Below, in pieces: positions 7,652-16,675 of a DNA stretch of 64,000 bases. The position numbers were made by a program, and so were the translations under genes. Under the pieces are notes generated by a model, which was not told where the DNA came from, ran no database searches, and saw only the letters and a list, made by a program, of their open reading frames with translations. Source of the DNA: an uncultured Fretibacterium sp. (GTDB lineage Bacteria; Synergistota; Synergistia; Synergistales; Aminobacteriaceae); the NCBI GenBank assembly GCA_946186205.1, contig CAMHMH010000001.1:1-64000 (forward strand), given 5' to 3'. Position 1 is the stretch's first letter, and each line of letters opens with the position of its first letter.

Positions 7652-9547
7652 TTAATGTATCGGGTTAAATTCTTTCGACAATAATTCTTTGAAGCCCTCA
7701 AGACTCATGCTCCCTAAATCACCCTTTGAGCGTTCACGGACTCCAACTGTGCACGATTCCTTCTCCTTGTCGCCAATCACGAGCATATACGGTACTTTCT
7801 GCATTTGTGCGTCTCGGATCTTACGGCCTAATTTCTCGTTCCTGTAGTCAACCTCCGAACGTATTCCCCAGTCCATGAACATATCATGAAGCTCCTTTGC
7901 GTAGTCCGCGTGTGAGTCAGAGATCGGCACAATCTTAACCTGAACGGGTGCGAGCCAGTAAGGGAATGCCCCGGCGTAATGCTCAATCAATATCCCCATG
8001 AAACGCTCAATGCTCCCGAATACAACGCGGTGAATCAACACGGGCGTATGTTCTGCTCCGTCATCGCCCCTGTATGTTACGTCAAATCGTCCGGGCAGCT
8101 GGAAGTCAAGCTGAATCGTTCCGCACTGCCATGTACGCCCTAAGCAGTCCTCAAGGTGAAAATCTATCTTAGGCCCGTAAAATGCTCCGTCGCCGGGATT
8201 GATTGTGTACGGTGTGTTTGTCGACTCTAATGCGTCCTTCAGTGCCGCTTCAGCCTCGTTCCATTGCTCATCAGTCCCCATTGAGTCAGCCGGGCGGGTT
8301 GAAAGCTCAACAGTATACTTGAAGCCGAATACGTCAGTGTAAACATATCGGTCAAGCTCCATAATCGCTAAGACTTCCTCCTTGATTTTTGACGGCTCAA
8401 TATATGTGTGCGAGTCATCCTGAGTGAAGCACCTTACGCGCATAAGGCCATGAAGGACTCCGCTCTTCTCGTGGCGGTGAACACATCCCAGTTCAGCGAG
8501 TCTCATCGGCAAATCCCTGTAGCTCCGCAGCTGTGTCTTGTAGACGAGAATACTTCCCGGACAGTTCATCGGCTTGATTGCGTAGGGCTTCTCGTCAATC
8601 TCAGTAACGTACATGTTCTCGCGGTAATGATCCCAATGTCCCGAACGTATCCATAAATCGCGGTCGAGTATCTGCGGAGTCTTTATCTCAGTGTAGCCCC
8701 GTCTTATGTGTTCGCGCCGCCAAAAGTCTATGAGCGTGTTCATGATTGCCATTCCTTTTGGGTGAAAGAAAGGGAAGCCCGGCCCTTCTTCGTGAAGGCT
8801 GAAGAGGTCTAAATCTTTTCCGAGCTTGCGATGGTCGCGGAGCTTTGCTTCCTCAAGGCGTTTGAGATATTCTTTCAGCTCATCAGGTGTCGCGAATGCC
8901 GTTCCGTAAATCCTCGTCAGCATTTTGTTGTGCTCATCTCCGCGCCAATATGCACCCGCAATCGATAACAGCTTGAAGTTGTGTAGCTTTGAAGCGTCCG
9001 AAACGTGAGGGCCTCTGCATAAGTCAGCGTATTCACCCTGCCTGTATATTGAGACGGTCGGCGAGTCGATGTCAGTGATTAATTCTGTCTTGTAGGGGTC
9101 ATCAGCAAAAATTTTCAGAGCGTCAGACTTGCTCATGTCCTCGCGTGTTACCGGCTCGCCCTTGCCGGAGATCTTGCGCATTTCGGCTTCAATCTTGGGG
9201 AGGTCTTCTTCTGTGATTGTAGATGTCGCGTCAATGTCGTAATAAAATCCGTCCTTTATCGCAGGGCCTACACCGAAATGTGAACCGGGGTAGAGTCTCA
9301 GTACCGCCTGCGCCATCAAGTGAGCTGTTGAATGACGGATGATTTCGAGTCCTTCAGGTGAGTCTGTTGTTACGGGTGAGATTTCGCCGTCTGTTGTTAC
9401 TGTGCGTGAGAGGTCTGAAAGTTCGCCGTTGAATTTGGCCGCGATTAACTTTTTGCTGTCGAGGCCAAGAGATTTTATGACTTCATGAAGATTTGCGGAG
9501 TCATTATTGATTTCGATGGTTTTATCTTCGTGCTTGAAACGTAACAA
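7652..9547 (-). CDS. thrS: Threonine--tRNA ligase
   Basis: Charges tRNA-Thr with threonine using ATP in the cytoplasm. Order: TGS domain (residues ~1-60), editing domain with HSTAHLMAQAVLRLYPG, class II catalytic core with motif 2 (MRVRCFTQDDSHTY) and motif 3 (GSIERFMGILIEHYAG), then the C-terminal anticodon-binding domain. The longest ORF starts at 9670 and would overlap the upstream gene; TTG 9547, with AGAAGG 8 nt before it, gives a standard N-terminus (MLRFKHEDKTIEI) and 631 residues, near the family norm. No T-box leader is visible in the short gap upstream. Confidence 0.95.
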   Translation of the reverse strand: MLRFKHEDKTIEINNDSANLHEVIKSLGLDSKKLIAAKFNGELSDLSRTVTTDGEISPVTTDSPEGLEIIRHSTAHLMAQAVLRLYPGSHFGVGPAIKDGFYYDIDATSTITEEDLPKIEAEMRKISGKGEPVTREDMSKSDALKIFADDPYKTELITDIDSPTVSIYRQGEYADLCRGPHVSDASKLHNFKLLSIAGAYWRGDEHNKMLTRIYGTAFATPDELKEYLKRLEEAKLRDHRKLGKDLDLFSLHEEGPGFPFFHPKGMAIMNTLIDFWRREHIRRGYTEIKTPQILDRDLWIRSGHWDHYRENMYVTEIDEKPYAIKPMNCPGSILVYKTQLRSYRDLPMRLAELGCVHRHEKSGVLHGLMRVRCFTQDDSHTYIEPSKIKEEVLAIMELDRYVYTDVFGFKYTVELSTRPADSMGTDEQWNEAEAALKDALESTNTPYTINPGDGAFYGPKIDFHLEDCLGRTWQCGTIQLDFQLPGRFDVTYRGDDGAEHTPVLIHRVVFGSIERFMGILIEHYAGAFPYWLAPVQVKIVPISDSHADYAKELHDMFMDWGIRSEVDYRNEKLGRKIRDAQMQKVPYMLVIGDKEKESCTVGVRERSKGDLGSMSLEGFKELLSKEFNPIH

Positions 9548-9620
9548 GTATATACCTTCTTTGTGATTATGATTGTAATTTTGCTGAAAGAATATCACCG
9601 AAAGTTTTTCATCGCAAGGA

Positions 9621-10469
9621 TTACAAGTCAAAGATACAAATAACAGAGATAATTGCGACAATGATAACAACGATAAATTTCGGCAAGTCCCAAAACGAAA
9701 AGCCCCCGCCAGCGTCTGAAGGCTCTTCTATGGTTATATGCGCCGTCTGTCCTGTCATCATTCCTGCTTGAATTGACTTGATGATTTTCTGTGCGTTATC
9801 ACGTGCGGACTCTATCGCGCTGCCTGAGAGCTTCCCGAAATTGAACAGCCCTTCACCTTCTATGATGTCGATTTCGTTATAAGGCCAGTCAAAAATCAAC
9901 CCTCCGAGTGAAAACACGTTGCAGAAAAGCTGAAGGAACGTCCGAACAATGAAGCCGTGATTGTCGTACATTGCCCGCTGTCCTGAAACGTAGTGCCAAA
10001 TGTAAGCGTCATAAAAATTCTGACTCACTCCCAAATCAACATCACCGTTGTAATACATCTCCGCAAGTTTCTTTTGAGCCTCATAATTACCGCCGTATGC
10101 TGACTGTGTGAGAAGGTCTATTATTTGTTTGTTTCTTTGGGCGTAAATCTCCTTGATTTTGTCTTGCGCTTCGTTTCTTGCTGACTCGATTTCATTCCCT
10201 GAAAGTTTTGCGAGATTGAACAGACCCTCGCCCTCTATCAAATCAAGCTCATTATACGGCCAGTTGAAGAGGAGTCCGCCGAGCGATAATACATTGTACA
10301 AAAGCTGAAGCACTGACCGCGAAACAAAGCCGTGATTGTCGTACATAGTCCTTTGTCCGTAAACGTAGTACCATACATAAGCCCGCCTGTAATCCTTAGT
10401 CGAGTAATATATATCGGCCATGCGCTTGTACTCGTCATTGTTTTTGTCTCCGGCTTTTTCCTGCAACAA
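9621..10469 (-). CDS. Duplicated Sel1/TPR-like repeat protein with C-terminal membrane anchor
   Basis: Two copies of an ~85-residue unit make up the protein, each with the core GQRxMYDNHGF and later EGEGLFNxxKLSG. The C-terminus is one TM helix (FIVVIIVAIISVICIFDL), so the repeats probably face the cytoplasm as in tail-anchored proteins, unless the chain is exported. The only starts are TTG codons near 10469 with no SD. The frame stays open back to the TAG of the preceding gene, and the intervening codons (SPEANLRRAELLLQEKAG) fit the repeat pattern, so this may be the second half of a longer protein (see findings). Function unknown. Confidence 0.6.
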   Translation of the reverse strand: MLQEKAGDKNNDEYKRMADIYYSTKDYRRAYVWYYVYGQRTMYDNHGFVSRSVLQLLYNVLSLGGLLFNWPYNELDLIEGEGLFNLAKLSGNEIESARNEAQDKIKEIYAQRNKQIIDLLTQSAYGGNYEAQKKLAEMYYNGDVDLGVSQNFYDAYIWHYVSGQRAMYDNHGFIVRTFLQLFCNVFSLGGLIFDWPYNEIDIIEGEGLFNFGKLSGSAIESARDNAQKIIKSIQAGMMTGQTAHITIEEPSDAGGGFSFWDLPKFIVVIIVAIISVICIFDL

Positions 10470-10511
10470 TAATTCCGCACGTCTGAGATTTGCTTCAGGT
10501 GATAATTTTTC

Positions 10512-11735
10512 CTAATTGAGTTTCTTTGCGTCAATGTTCAGACCTTCAAGCGTTTTTGACAGTGAGCTGATGTTCATTTTTCCCGATTTCATTTCAGCCA
10601 GCACTGCTTTGCTTGTCTTAATGCCGTAACCGAAATTAACATTTGCTTCAACCCGCTGTATTGCCTTCTGATTTTCGCCGAGCATGTAATACACCAGTCC
10701 CGCAAAAATATTATTCGTCCAGTCTGAACGCTCAAGGTTTTCACAGAGTGCTTCAAGGTGATTAAGTGCCTCGACTCTTTTGCCATCGTTAAGAGCCTCG
10801 ACTACACGGAATTTTTCGGCTTCGACTTTCCAGGGGTCATTACGCAGTACAGAACGCCATACATTATTGAACTCGTCAAAACATTCTGAGGCTTCTTTTG
10901 CGTTTTCGGCTGACTTTGCACGGTACACCCAGTACGGCGGGTAAACTCTGAACTCATCTTCAAGCGCAATCAGCATAGCTCTTCTCTTTGCGGTGTCAGA
11001 CTCATTAACGGCCTTCAAGAAGTCATCTATTCCGCTCTGAACGATTCTATACTCGTCAGGAAGGTGATACTGTCTCAGCAAACGCCATGACGAATCAATC
11101 AGCCTCGACTGAAGCGTGTTGTACTGCTCATGTTCGGCGCGGTTAATCTTCAACATGTCTTCAGCGAGTCCACGGCGAAATTCTGCGTCAAGTTTTGCGT
11201 TCTGATGAGCGTAATATTCCGACACGCACGAGACAGCTACAGCTCCGGCGATTGTTACTATTGCGACTGGCGGGAATGCCGCAGAAATTTTTGAGAGTCC
11301 GTTTTCCGCGAGGTTAGACACGATATTTCCCGCTGCATTTTCCCCCATGCCCTGAAGTATTCCTGACGCTCCCGAAACGCTCCGTGTTATATGCTGTTCG
11401 GCCCATGCGTCATAATTGGCCTGTAATTTTTTCGCGGCCTCAAGATTGACCGTCTTATTGCTGATTGCGTTCATTAATTCTTGGTAGAGGGATATGATTT
11501 CGTTGTCTGACTCTATGCTTCCGAGCTTGAGATTGCTGATGATGTTCCTGTACTCAGTATCGAGAATTGCGCGGTCATTCGTGCTGAGTATGCGGTGAAT
11601 TGATACGACGGCCATGTTCAGGGCTAATACTGTGTGCTGAGGGTCATAATGTTTATCTTCTGCGTGAACGTTAAGAGGCTGAACGAAAATTAATACCGTG
11701 AGAATGAATGACATCAACAAGAATTTTGCTTTCAT
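10512..11735 (-). CDS. Exported helical repeat protein, function unknown
   Basis: 407 residues with a signal peptide (MKAKFLLMSFILTVLIFVQPLNVHA). A Gly/Ala-rich hydrophobic stretch at about residues 125-175 (SGASGILQGMGENAAG, PPVAIVTIAGAVAVSC) resembles those of the other minus-strand proteins nearby. The C-terminal half is helical with TPR-like pairs (HLEALCENLERSDWTNNIFAG). GGAGGA precedes the ATG by 7 nt. It ends in TAG, and the next ORF continues in the same frame. A possible -10 (TATAAT on the minus strand at about 11768-11773) lies upstream. Confidence 0.6.
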   Translation of the reverse strand: MKAKFLLMSFILTVLIFVQPLNVHAEDKHYDPQHTVLALNMAVVSIHRILSTNDRAILDTEYRNIISNLKLGSIESDNEIISLYQELMNAISNKTVNLEAAKKLQANYDAWAEQHITRSVSGASGILQGMGENAAGNIVSNLAENGLSKISAAFPPVAIVTIAGAVAVSCVSEYYAHQNAKLDAEFRRGLAEDMLKINRAEHEQYNTLQSRLIDSSWRLLRQYHLPDEYRIVQSGIDDFLKAVNESDTAKRRAMLIALEDEFRVYPPYWVYRAKSAENAKEASECFDEFNNVWRSVLRNDPWKVEAEKFRVVEALNDGKRVEALNHLEALCENLERSDWTNNIFAGLVYYMLGENQKAIQRVEANVNFGYGIKTSKAVLAEMKSGKMNISSLSKTLEGLNIDAKKLN

Positions 11736-11917
11736 TGTGATTCCTCCTTTGGGATTTTGACGGAAGCATTATACATTTAGTGAGTGGGGTATTAACGGGC
11801 GGTTTGCTTTTGAGTGTGTTATATTTTTTCACAAGATAGGAATCACAGAGCAGGTTTACAATCATATGAGACAAGTTGACAATATGTCTACGTTGAACGG
11901 GTAACGCTGAATGATGA

Positions 11918-11926
11918 TGATATAAT
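11918..11926 (+). promoter_or_regulatory. Extended -10 promoter of the small antitoxin-like gene
   Basis: TGATATAAT (TGn plus a perfect TATAAT). No -35 at normal spacing; TTGAAC lies 22 bp upstream. Transcription would start near 11933, about 40 nt before the ATG. Confidence 0.5.
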
Positions 11927-11973
11927 CAGGATAATTTCAGCAAGATACGCAGAAAAAAAGGAGAAAAAACGTT

Positions 11974-12219
11974 ATGTCGACGGCTATTAGGGAATATCTT
12001 GCGCTTGCCAAAACACCAGAAGAGCGCGAAGAAATGAAAGAACGCTTAATCGCACTCATGGAAATGAAAGACGAGGATATAGATTTCTCAGATATACCGA
12101 GAATAACAGACTTCTCTCGCCTTGTACGCGGAAAACCCATCATCGACAAAATACGCGAACATAACCGGCAGAACCGACTCAGGCGCGAACGTATGCAGAA
12201 GGCAGAAACTGTACAATAA
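11974..12219 (+). CDS. Small BrnA/DUF4415-like antitoxin-type protein
   Basis: 81 residues, highly charged. The segment DEDIDFSDIPRITDFS followed by RLVRGK resembles the conserved N-terminal motif of BrnA/DUF4415-type antitoxins and some small DNA-binding partners. The rest is predicted helical and basic (REHNRQNRLRRERMQ). AAGGAG precedes the ATG by about 10 nt. No toxin gene is next to it: rpsO is downstream and an unrelated minus-strand gene upstream. It could be an orphan antitoxin or an unrelated small protein. Confidence 0.5.
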   Translation: MSTAIREYLALAKTPEEREEMKERLIALMEMKDEDIDFSDIPRITDFSRLVRGKPIIDKIREHNRQNRLRRERMQKAETVQ

Positions 12220-12328
12220 TTCTCCCTCTTGTGTTATCATTAACACCGCTTACACTCAAGGCTCAGAACATAGCTTGCTGGATTGGCTTTGTCCTTAGCT
12301 CTGAAGTAATACACAGGAGGTTTACTCT

Positions 12329-12595
12329 ATGATCCAGAAAGAAAAGAAACAGTCAGTAATCGCTGAGTACAAAACTCACGACACAGACACAGGCTCACCC
12401 GAAGTACAGGTAGCAATTCTCACAGAAAGAATCCGCGAACTCACTGAACACCTCAAAGTTCACAAGAAAGATTTTCACTCGCGCCGCGGACTTCTCAAAA
12501 TGGTAGGCTCACGACGCAGATTATTGCGCTACCTCATGAACAAAGACTTCAACAGATACCGCTCATTAATCGAAAAACTCAGCCTCAGACACTAG
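12329..12595 (+). CDS. rpsO: 30S ribosomal protein S15
   Basis: Primary rRNA-binding protein of the small subunit (central domain of 16S rRNA). 88 residues, exactly family size, with the conserved core ([19 protein letters not shown]) and [25 protein letters not shown] precedes the ATG. S15 often represses its own mRNA through a leader structure. The leader here (about 12240-12320) has some imperfect pairing but no form I can assign. It forms an operon with rpmE 13 nt downstream. Confidence 0.97.
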   Translation: MIQKEKKQSVIAEYKTHDTDTGSPEVQVAILTERIRELTEHLKVHKKDFHSRRGLLKMVGSRRRLLRYLMNKDFNRYRSLIEKLSLRH

Positions 12596-12608
12596 GAGGA
12601 ATCATCAC

Positions 12609-12836
12609 ATGAAGAAAGATATTCACCCCGACTATCAGGAATGCAAAGTAACATGCGCTTGCGGTAACACCTTCATGACACGCTCAACAATGAAGGAGAT
12701 CCGCGTGGGAGTCTGCTCCGCCTGTCATCCGTTCTACTCAGGCAAAAAAGGCAGAGTACTCACAGAAGCAGGCCGCCTCGAAAAGTTCCAGAAGAAATAC
12801 AAAGGCATCAACTACGGCCAGAAAACAGAAGTATAG
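12609..12836 (+). CDS. rpmE: 50S ribosomal protein L31, zinc-binding type
   Basis: 75-residue large-subunit protein. It has the four-Cys zinc ribbon of the C+ form (CTCACG-type pair near residue 16-18 and [10 protein letters not shown] near 37-42). Preceded by AGGAGGAATCATCAC; ends at TAG before a hairpin terminator. The C+ form depends on zinc, and no zinc-free paralogue is in the window. Confidence 0.95.
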   Translation: MKKDIHPDYQECKVTCACGNTFMTRSTMKEIRVGVCSACHPFYSGKKGRVLTEAGRLEKFQKKYKGINYGQKTEV

Positions 12837-12854
12837 ATTTATGCAGACCGTTTG

Positions 12855-12881
12855 CGGGGGCTGAAATATGCTCCCGTTTTT
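12855..12881 (+). terminator. Terminator after rpmE
   Basis: CGGGGGC pairs with GCTCCCG (one G-U) around an 8-nt loop and is followed by TTTTTG. Its U-tract ends only about 10 nt before the thyX start codon. Confidence 0.8.
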
Positions 12882-12890
12882 GTTATTGTC

Positions 12891-13580
12891 ATGAACGTTA
12901 TATTACTCTCACACACTCCAGAACCTGACGCGCTTGTAGCTGCTGCTGCGAGAATCTGTTACCGTGATGTTACGGCTGAAGATTTATTGCAGTCAGAAGA
13001 GAAGAATTTATCCCGCAAATTGATAGCCGAGCTTTTCACGAGCGGGCATATGTCGACGTTTGAGCATGTATCTTTCACGTTTGGCATTGACGGATTGAGC
13101 CGGGTTGCTTCACATCAGCTTGTGAGGCACAGAGTCGCTAGTTTCAGCCAGCAAAGCCAGCGTTACGTCAAAATGTCTGACGATGAAGAAGCCGTAATCA
13201 TTCCCCCAAGTATCAAGAATAACCCTGACGCAAAAGCACTCTACATTGAGGCCGTAAGACATTCACAACAGACTTACGCCGCGTTAACCGAGATGGGTAT
13301 ACCGAAAGAGGACGCACGGTTCATTCTTCCTCATGGACATTCAACAAGACTCGTTATGACTATGAACGCAAGAGAGCTTCATCACTTTTTCAGCCTGAGA
13401 CTTTGCAGAAGAGCGCAATGGGAGATTCACGAACTCGCACGGAGAATGTTAGCTTTGTGCCGTGAAGTCGCCCCCGTAATTTTCGACATGGCCGGGCCGT
13501 CATGTATTTTCGGGAAATGCTCAGAGTCACGTACTTGCGGAAAACCCTATAAAGATATGGAGGATTTATTGTTTGCTTAA
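12891..13580 (+). CDS. thyX: Flavin-dependent thymidylate synthase
   Basis: Makes dTMP from dUMP using methylene-tetrahydrofolate and FADH2. The ThyX motif is present as RHRVASFSQQSQRY (RHR-x7-S). A second conserved region NARELHHFFSLRL with CRRAQWEIHELAR completes the active site. The track start 12852 lies before the rpmE terminator; ATG 12891 gives the family N-terminus (MNVILLSHTPEP) and 229 residues. No SD is visible: the start follows the terminator U-tract almost directly. yqhQ overlaps its end. Confidence 0.93.
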   Translation: MNVILLSHTPEPDALVAAAARICYRDVTAEDLLQSEEKNLSRKLIAELFTSGHMSTFEHVSFTFGIDGLSRVASHQLVRHRVASFSQQSQRYVKMSDDEEAVIIPPSIKNNPDAKALYIEAVRHSQQTYAALTEMGIPKEDARFILPHGHSTRLVMTMNARELHHFFSLRLCRRAQWEIHELARRMLALCREVAPVIFDMAGPSCIFGKCSESRTCGKPYKDMEDLLFA

Positions 13581-14499
13581 GAAATTTTGTTTGTGGCTGA
13601 TGACCGCCGTTAATCTTTTTGCTGATGACGCAGAGAAAAAAATACCCGTCGGAGGCCAGGCAGTTATAGAAGGCGTATTGATGAAGGGAAAAAATTTATG
13701 GGGACTCGCAGTCCGCAGACCTTCAGGGGAAATCTTCACGGATAAATGGCCGAACTCATCACGCACTAAACGTTATCCCTACAAGCTGCCGTTCATACGC
13801 GGAGTCGTCATAATGTGCGAGATGATGGCGACGGGATTCAAAGCCCTCTCGAAATCCGCTGAAGTCGCCCTTGAAGAGGAAGAAGAGAAGATGACCTTCA
13901 AAGATATTTTGCTGTCGATACTTCTTGCTGTCGTTGCGGTCGGAGGGTTATTCATCGCGCTTCCGTTATGGCTCGCGGGATTTGTCGCTGAGACTCCTCT
14001 TTACGTGAATATTGCTGAGGGTATCTTCCGGGCGTTGATATTTGTCGGCTATGTCGCTGTGATTGGACTGTGGAAAGACATTCGCGAGGTCTTCAGGTAT
14101 CACGGAGCTGAACACAAAACGATTAACGCATTCGAGCACGGACTCAATATGACTCCTGAAAATATCATGACATGTTCACGCATTCACCCCCGGTGCGGGA
14201 CATCGTTTCTATTGATTGCCGTTATCGTAAGCATAATTATTTTCTCGCCAGTTAAGACTCTCATTGCCGGTGAAAGTTTCATCTTGCAGGTGCTTGCGAG
14301 GATAATACTAATTCCCGTTGTGATTGGAATCTCGTATGAAGTTATCCGTCTCGCGTCAAATTCCGGGAAGCTCGGACTTTGCATCATTGCTCCGTTTTTG
14401 ACTCTTCAATATCTCACAACAAGAGAACCAGACATTAATCAGGCCGAAATTGCGTTAGTCTCACTAGATACAGCACTGGAAGGAGGCTTATTATCATGA
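13573..14499 (+). CDS. DUF1385 membrane protein, YqhQ type
   Basis: 308 residues. The family hallmark [13 protein letters not shown] is at about residue 27, followed by several TM helices ([20 protein letters not shown] and others) and the conserved [13 protein letters not shown] and HPRCGTSFL motifs. The biochemical role is unknown. TTG 13573 lies about 9 nt after GGAGG and overlaps the thyX stop by 8 nt, so translation is coupled. yqhQ-prfA-prmC is a common gene order in several phyla. Confidence 0.88.
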   Translation: MLKKFCLWLMTAVNLFADDAEKKIPVGGQAVIEGVLMKGKNLWGLAVRRPSGEIFTDKWPNSSRTKRYPYKLPFIRGVVIMCEMMATGFKALSKSAEVALEEEEEKMTFKDILLSILLAVVAVGGLFIALPLWLAGFVAETPLYVNIAEGIFRALIFVGYVAVIGLWKDIREVFRYHGAEHKTINAFEHGLNMTPENIMTCSRIHPRCGTSFLLIAVIVSIIIFSPVKTLIAGESFILQVLARIILIPVVIGISYEVIRLASNSGKLGLCIIAPFLTLQYLTTREPDINQAEIALVSLDTALEGGLLS

Positions 14500-15575
14500 A
14501 CATTGAGCCAAAGTTACAGGCAATCGAACAAGAATATGACGACATAGGACAGAAATTAGCAGACCCGAAAATAGCTTCAGACCCCAAAGAGTTACAGGTA
14601 TTAGGCAGAAAACGCGCGCAGCTTGAACCCGTCGTAATGAAGTATCAAGAGTACAAATCAGCGCAGAAATCTATAGCCGAAGCAAAAGAGTTAATCAAAT
14701 CCGGCGACTCAGAATTAGAGTCATTAGCCCGTGAGGAAATCTCAGAGCTTGAACCAAAGATTGAAAGTTTCACTCATGACTTGACGCTGTTATTGCTCCC
14801 TAAAGATCCCAATGATGACAAGAGCGTTATTGTTGAGATTAGAGCGGGTACTGGAGGAGATGAGGCTACACTTTTTGCGGCTGACTTGTTCCGAATGTAC
14901 GTGAGATTCTGCGAGCGTCAAAGATGGAAGATTGAAGTCATTGACAGCTCAACAAACACGGCGGGCATTGGCGGCTATAAAGAGATCGTTTTCAGGATTG
15001 ACTCACAGGGAGCTTACAGCAAAATGAAATATGAGTCGGGCGTTCACAGAGTCCAAAGAGTCCCGGTAACAGAAGCAAGCGGACGAATACACACTAGCGC
15101 GGCAACAGTTGCGGTTTTGCCTGAAGCTGATGACGTAGAAGTCGAAATCAGGCCGGAAGATCTCAAGATTGATACGTACCGTTCAAGCGGGGCAGGAGGT
15201 CAGCACGTCAACATGACAGACTCAGCCGTAAGGATTACGCATTTGCCGACGGGAATTGTCGTAACGTGTCAGGACGAACGGAGTCAGATTAAGAACCGTG
15301 CGCGTGCTATGTCCTACTTGAAGACGAAACTTTTTGACCTTGAGCAGCAGAAGCAGAACAGCGAGCAGTCAGCAGAAAGGCGCGGCATGATTGGTTCAGG
15401 CGACAGATCCGAGCGCGTAAGAACGTACAACTTCCCGCAGAACAGAATCACAGACCACAGAATCAATCTCACTCTCTACAAACTTGACTCATATCTTGAC
15501 GGCGATTTGTACGAAATGATTGACGCAATGTTGCTCGCCGAGCAGACACAGAAGCTACAGAACCTTGAGGCTTGA
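14496..15575 (+). CDS. prfA: Peptide chain release factor 1
   Basis: Recognises UAA and UAG in the ribosomal A site and triggers peptide release. 359 residues, the usual length. The anticodon-mimic domain precedes the catalytic GGQ loop ([17 protein letters not shown]). Its ATG overlaps the stop of yqhQ (ATGA), with AAGGAGG upstream. It is followed by prmC, whose product methylates the Gln of this GGQ. Presence of RF1 is relevant to the in-frame TAG codons discussed in the findings. Confidence 0.96.
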   Translation: MNIEPKLQAIEQEYDDIGQKLADPKIASDPKELQVLGRKRAQLEPVVMKYQEYKSAQKSIAEAKELIKSGDSELESLAREEISELEPKIESFTHDLTLLLLPKDPNDDKSVIVEIRAGTGGDEATLFAADLFRMYVRFCERQRWKIEVIDSSTNTAGIGGYKEIVFRIDSQGAYSKMKYESGVHRVQRVPVTEASGRIHTSAATVAVLPEADDVEVEIRPEDLKIDTYRSSGAGGQHVNMTDSAVRITHLPTGIVVTCQDERSQIKNRARAMSYLKTKLFDLEQQKQNSEQSAERRGMIGSGDRSERVRTYNFPQNRITDHRINLTLYKLDSYLDGDLYEMIDAMLLAEQTQKLQNLEA

Positions 15576-16377
15576 TGACGTTCAGCAAAAACTCAAAGGC
15601 GCGGGCATAAGCAATCCATTTCAGGAGTCATTGTGGATTACCGGCCATGCTCTTGGGATTGGGAGTGCTGAAATCTTTTCGAGGGATGAATTTTCACCTG
15701 ACGAATCACGAAAGATTGACGCTCTCATTTCCCGGAGAATTAATCACGAGCCATTGCAGTATATTCTTGGTGAGGCTGACTTTTACGGGCGTGATTTTCA
15801 CGTAGGGCCGGGCGTGTTAATCCCTCGTCATGACACGGAGACTCTTATTGACGGCGTGAAGGAAGTTTTTGACCGTGAGGAGTCTTTCACGTTTCTTGAC
15901 TGGGGAACCGGCTCAGGCTGTATCGCTGCAACTATCCTTCTTGAGTTTCCCCGCTCCTTTGGCGTAATGCTTGATGTGAGTCATGACGCTCTGACTTATG
16001 CACGCAAAAATATTAATCGTTACCGACTCAATGAACGCTCCGAAGCTCTCACACAAAAAATTTTTGACTCAGAACAATTCAATCTCATCATCAGCAACCC
16101 CCCCTATATACCTTCAGGCGAAATCACCGGACTTATGCGTGAAGTGAGAAATTTTGAGCCTCATAACGCGCTCGACGGCGGCAATGACGGCATGACGTTT
16201 TACCGTGAAATTCTTGCGCTCGCTTTGAAGAGTCTTAAGCACGGAGGGTATATAATTTTTGAGACGGGAAATCTTCAACAGGTGAATGAGATTGAGACTT
16301 GCGGAGGGTTTGAGGCCGTCAGCAAAATTTTTGACACGGGGAATTTTCCTCGCTGCATCATTCTCAGGAGGGTTTGA
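15565..16377 (+). CDS. prmC: Release factor glutamine methyltransferase
   Basis: SAM-dependent enzyme that methylates the Gln of the GGQ motif in RF1/RF2. It has a helical N-terminal domain, the SAM-binding [18 protein letters not shown] and the catalytic NPPY ([14 protein letters not shown]). The track start (15520) lies inside prfA; TTG 15565, overlapping the prfA end by 11 nt, gives about 270 residues and a sensible N-terminus ([15 protein letters not shown]), but its SD is weak. Confidence 0.9.
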   Translation: MRLDDVQQKLKGAGISNPFQESLWITGHALGIGSAEIFSRDEFSPDESRKIDALISRRINHEPLQYILGEADFYGRDFHVGPGVLIPRHDTETLIDGVKEVFDREESFTFLDWGTGSGCIAATILLEFPRSFGVMLDVSHDALTYARKNINRYRLNERSEALTQKIFDSEQFNLIISNPPYIPSGEITGLMREVRNFEPHNALDGGNDGMTFYREILALALKSLKHGGYIIFETGNLQQVNEIETCGGFEAVSKIFDTGNFPRCIILRRV

Positions 16378-16378
16378 C

Positions 16379-16675
16379 ATGAAGAGGAAGGGCGAAACTT
16401 TCACGGAATTTTTGACGGCGGCAACAGTTTTCGGGCTTATCGCTGCGAGCATGTTTGAGTTCATGGCCAATCAGACGCAGAGTCTTGCGGACATCCGGGA
16501 CAGGGACAATCTGATTTATCATGCCGGGCGTTTCATGGCTGTCTCTGGCGATAAGACAAGGGATAATAGCGATTACAATTGCACCGACAGCGTATCATTC
16601 ACATTCTCTCATAATGACAATATCCTGACAGTTACGAACAATAACACCTCAATGACATTCAGCCTCAAGCACTAA
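16379..16675 (+). CDS. Divergent prepilin-like small protein
   Basis: 98 residues from ATG 16379, with AGGAGG just upstream and the prmC stop one base before it; the longer track ORF runs back into prmC. The N-terminus MKRKGETFTEFLTAATVFGLI resembles a type III signal: basic residues, Gly, then a hydrophobic helix with Glu at mature position 5 (ETFTE against the usual FTLxE). Position +1 is Glu rather than Phe/Met, so PilD processing is doubtful. The rest looks like short beta strands. Possible minor pseudopilin; no other pilus gene is adjacent. Confidence 0.6.
   Translation: MKRKGETFTEFLTAATVFGLIAASMFEFMANQTQSLADIRDRDNLIYHAGRFMAVSGDKTRDNSDYNCTDSVSFTFSHNDNILTVTNNNTSMTFSLKH

Noticed and set aside
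9548-9620. T-box leader for thrS
   Set aside because: The gap to the upstream gene is only about 73 bp and holds no T-box sequence or specifier hairpin.
10238-10534. 98-residue ORF with an ATG across the junction of the two repeat-protein ORFs
   Set aside because: It has a different frame from the repeat protein, and its translation shows none of the duplicated units; it is a shadow.
12240-12320. S15 autoregulatory leader or riboswitch
   Set aside because: Only weak, broken pairing could be drawn; not enough for a call.
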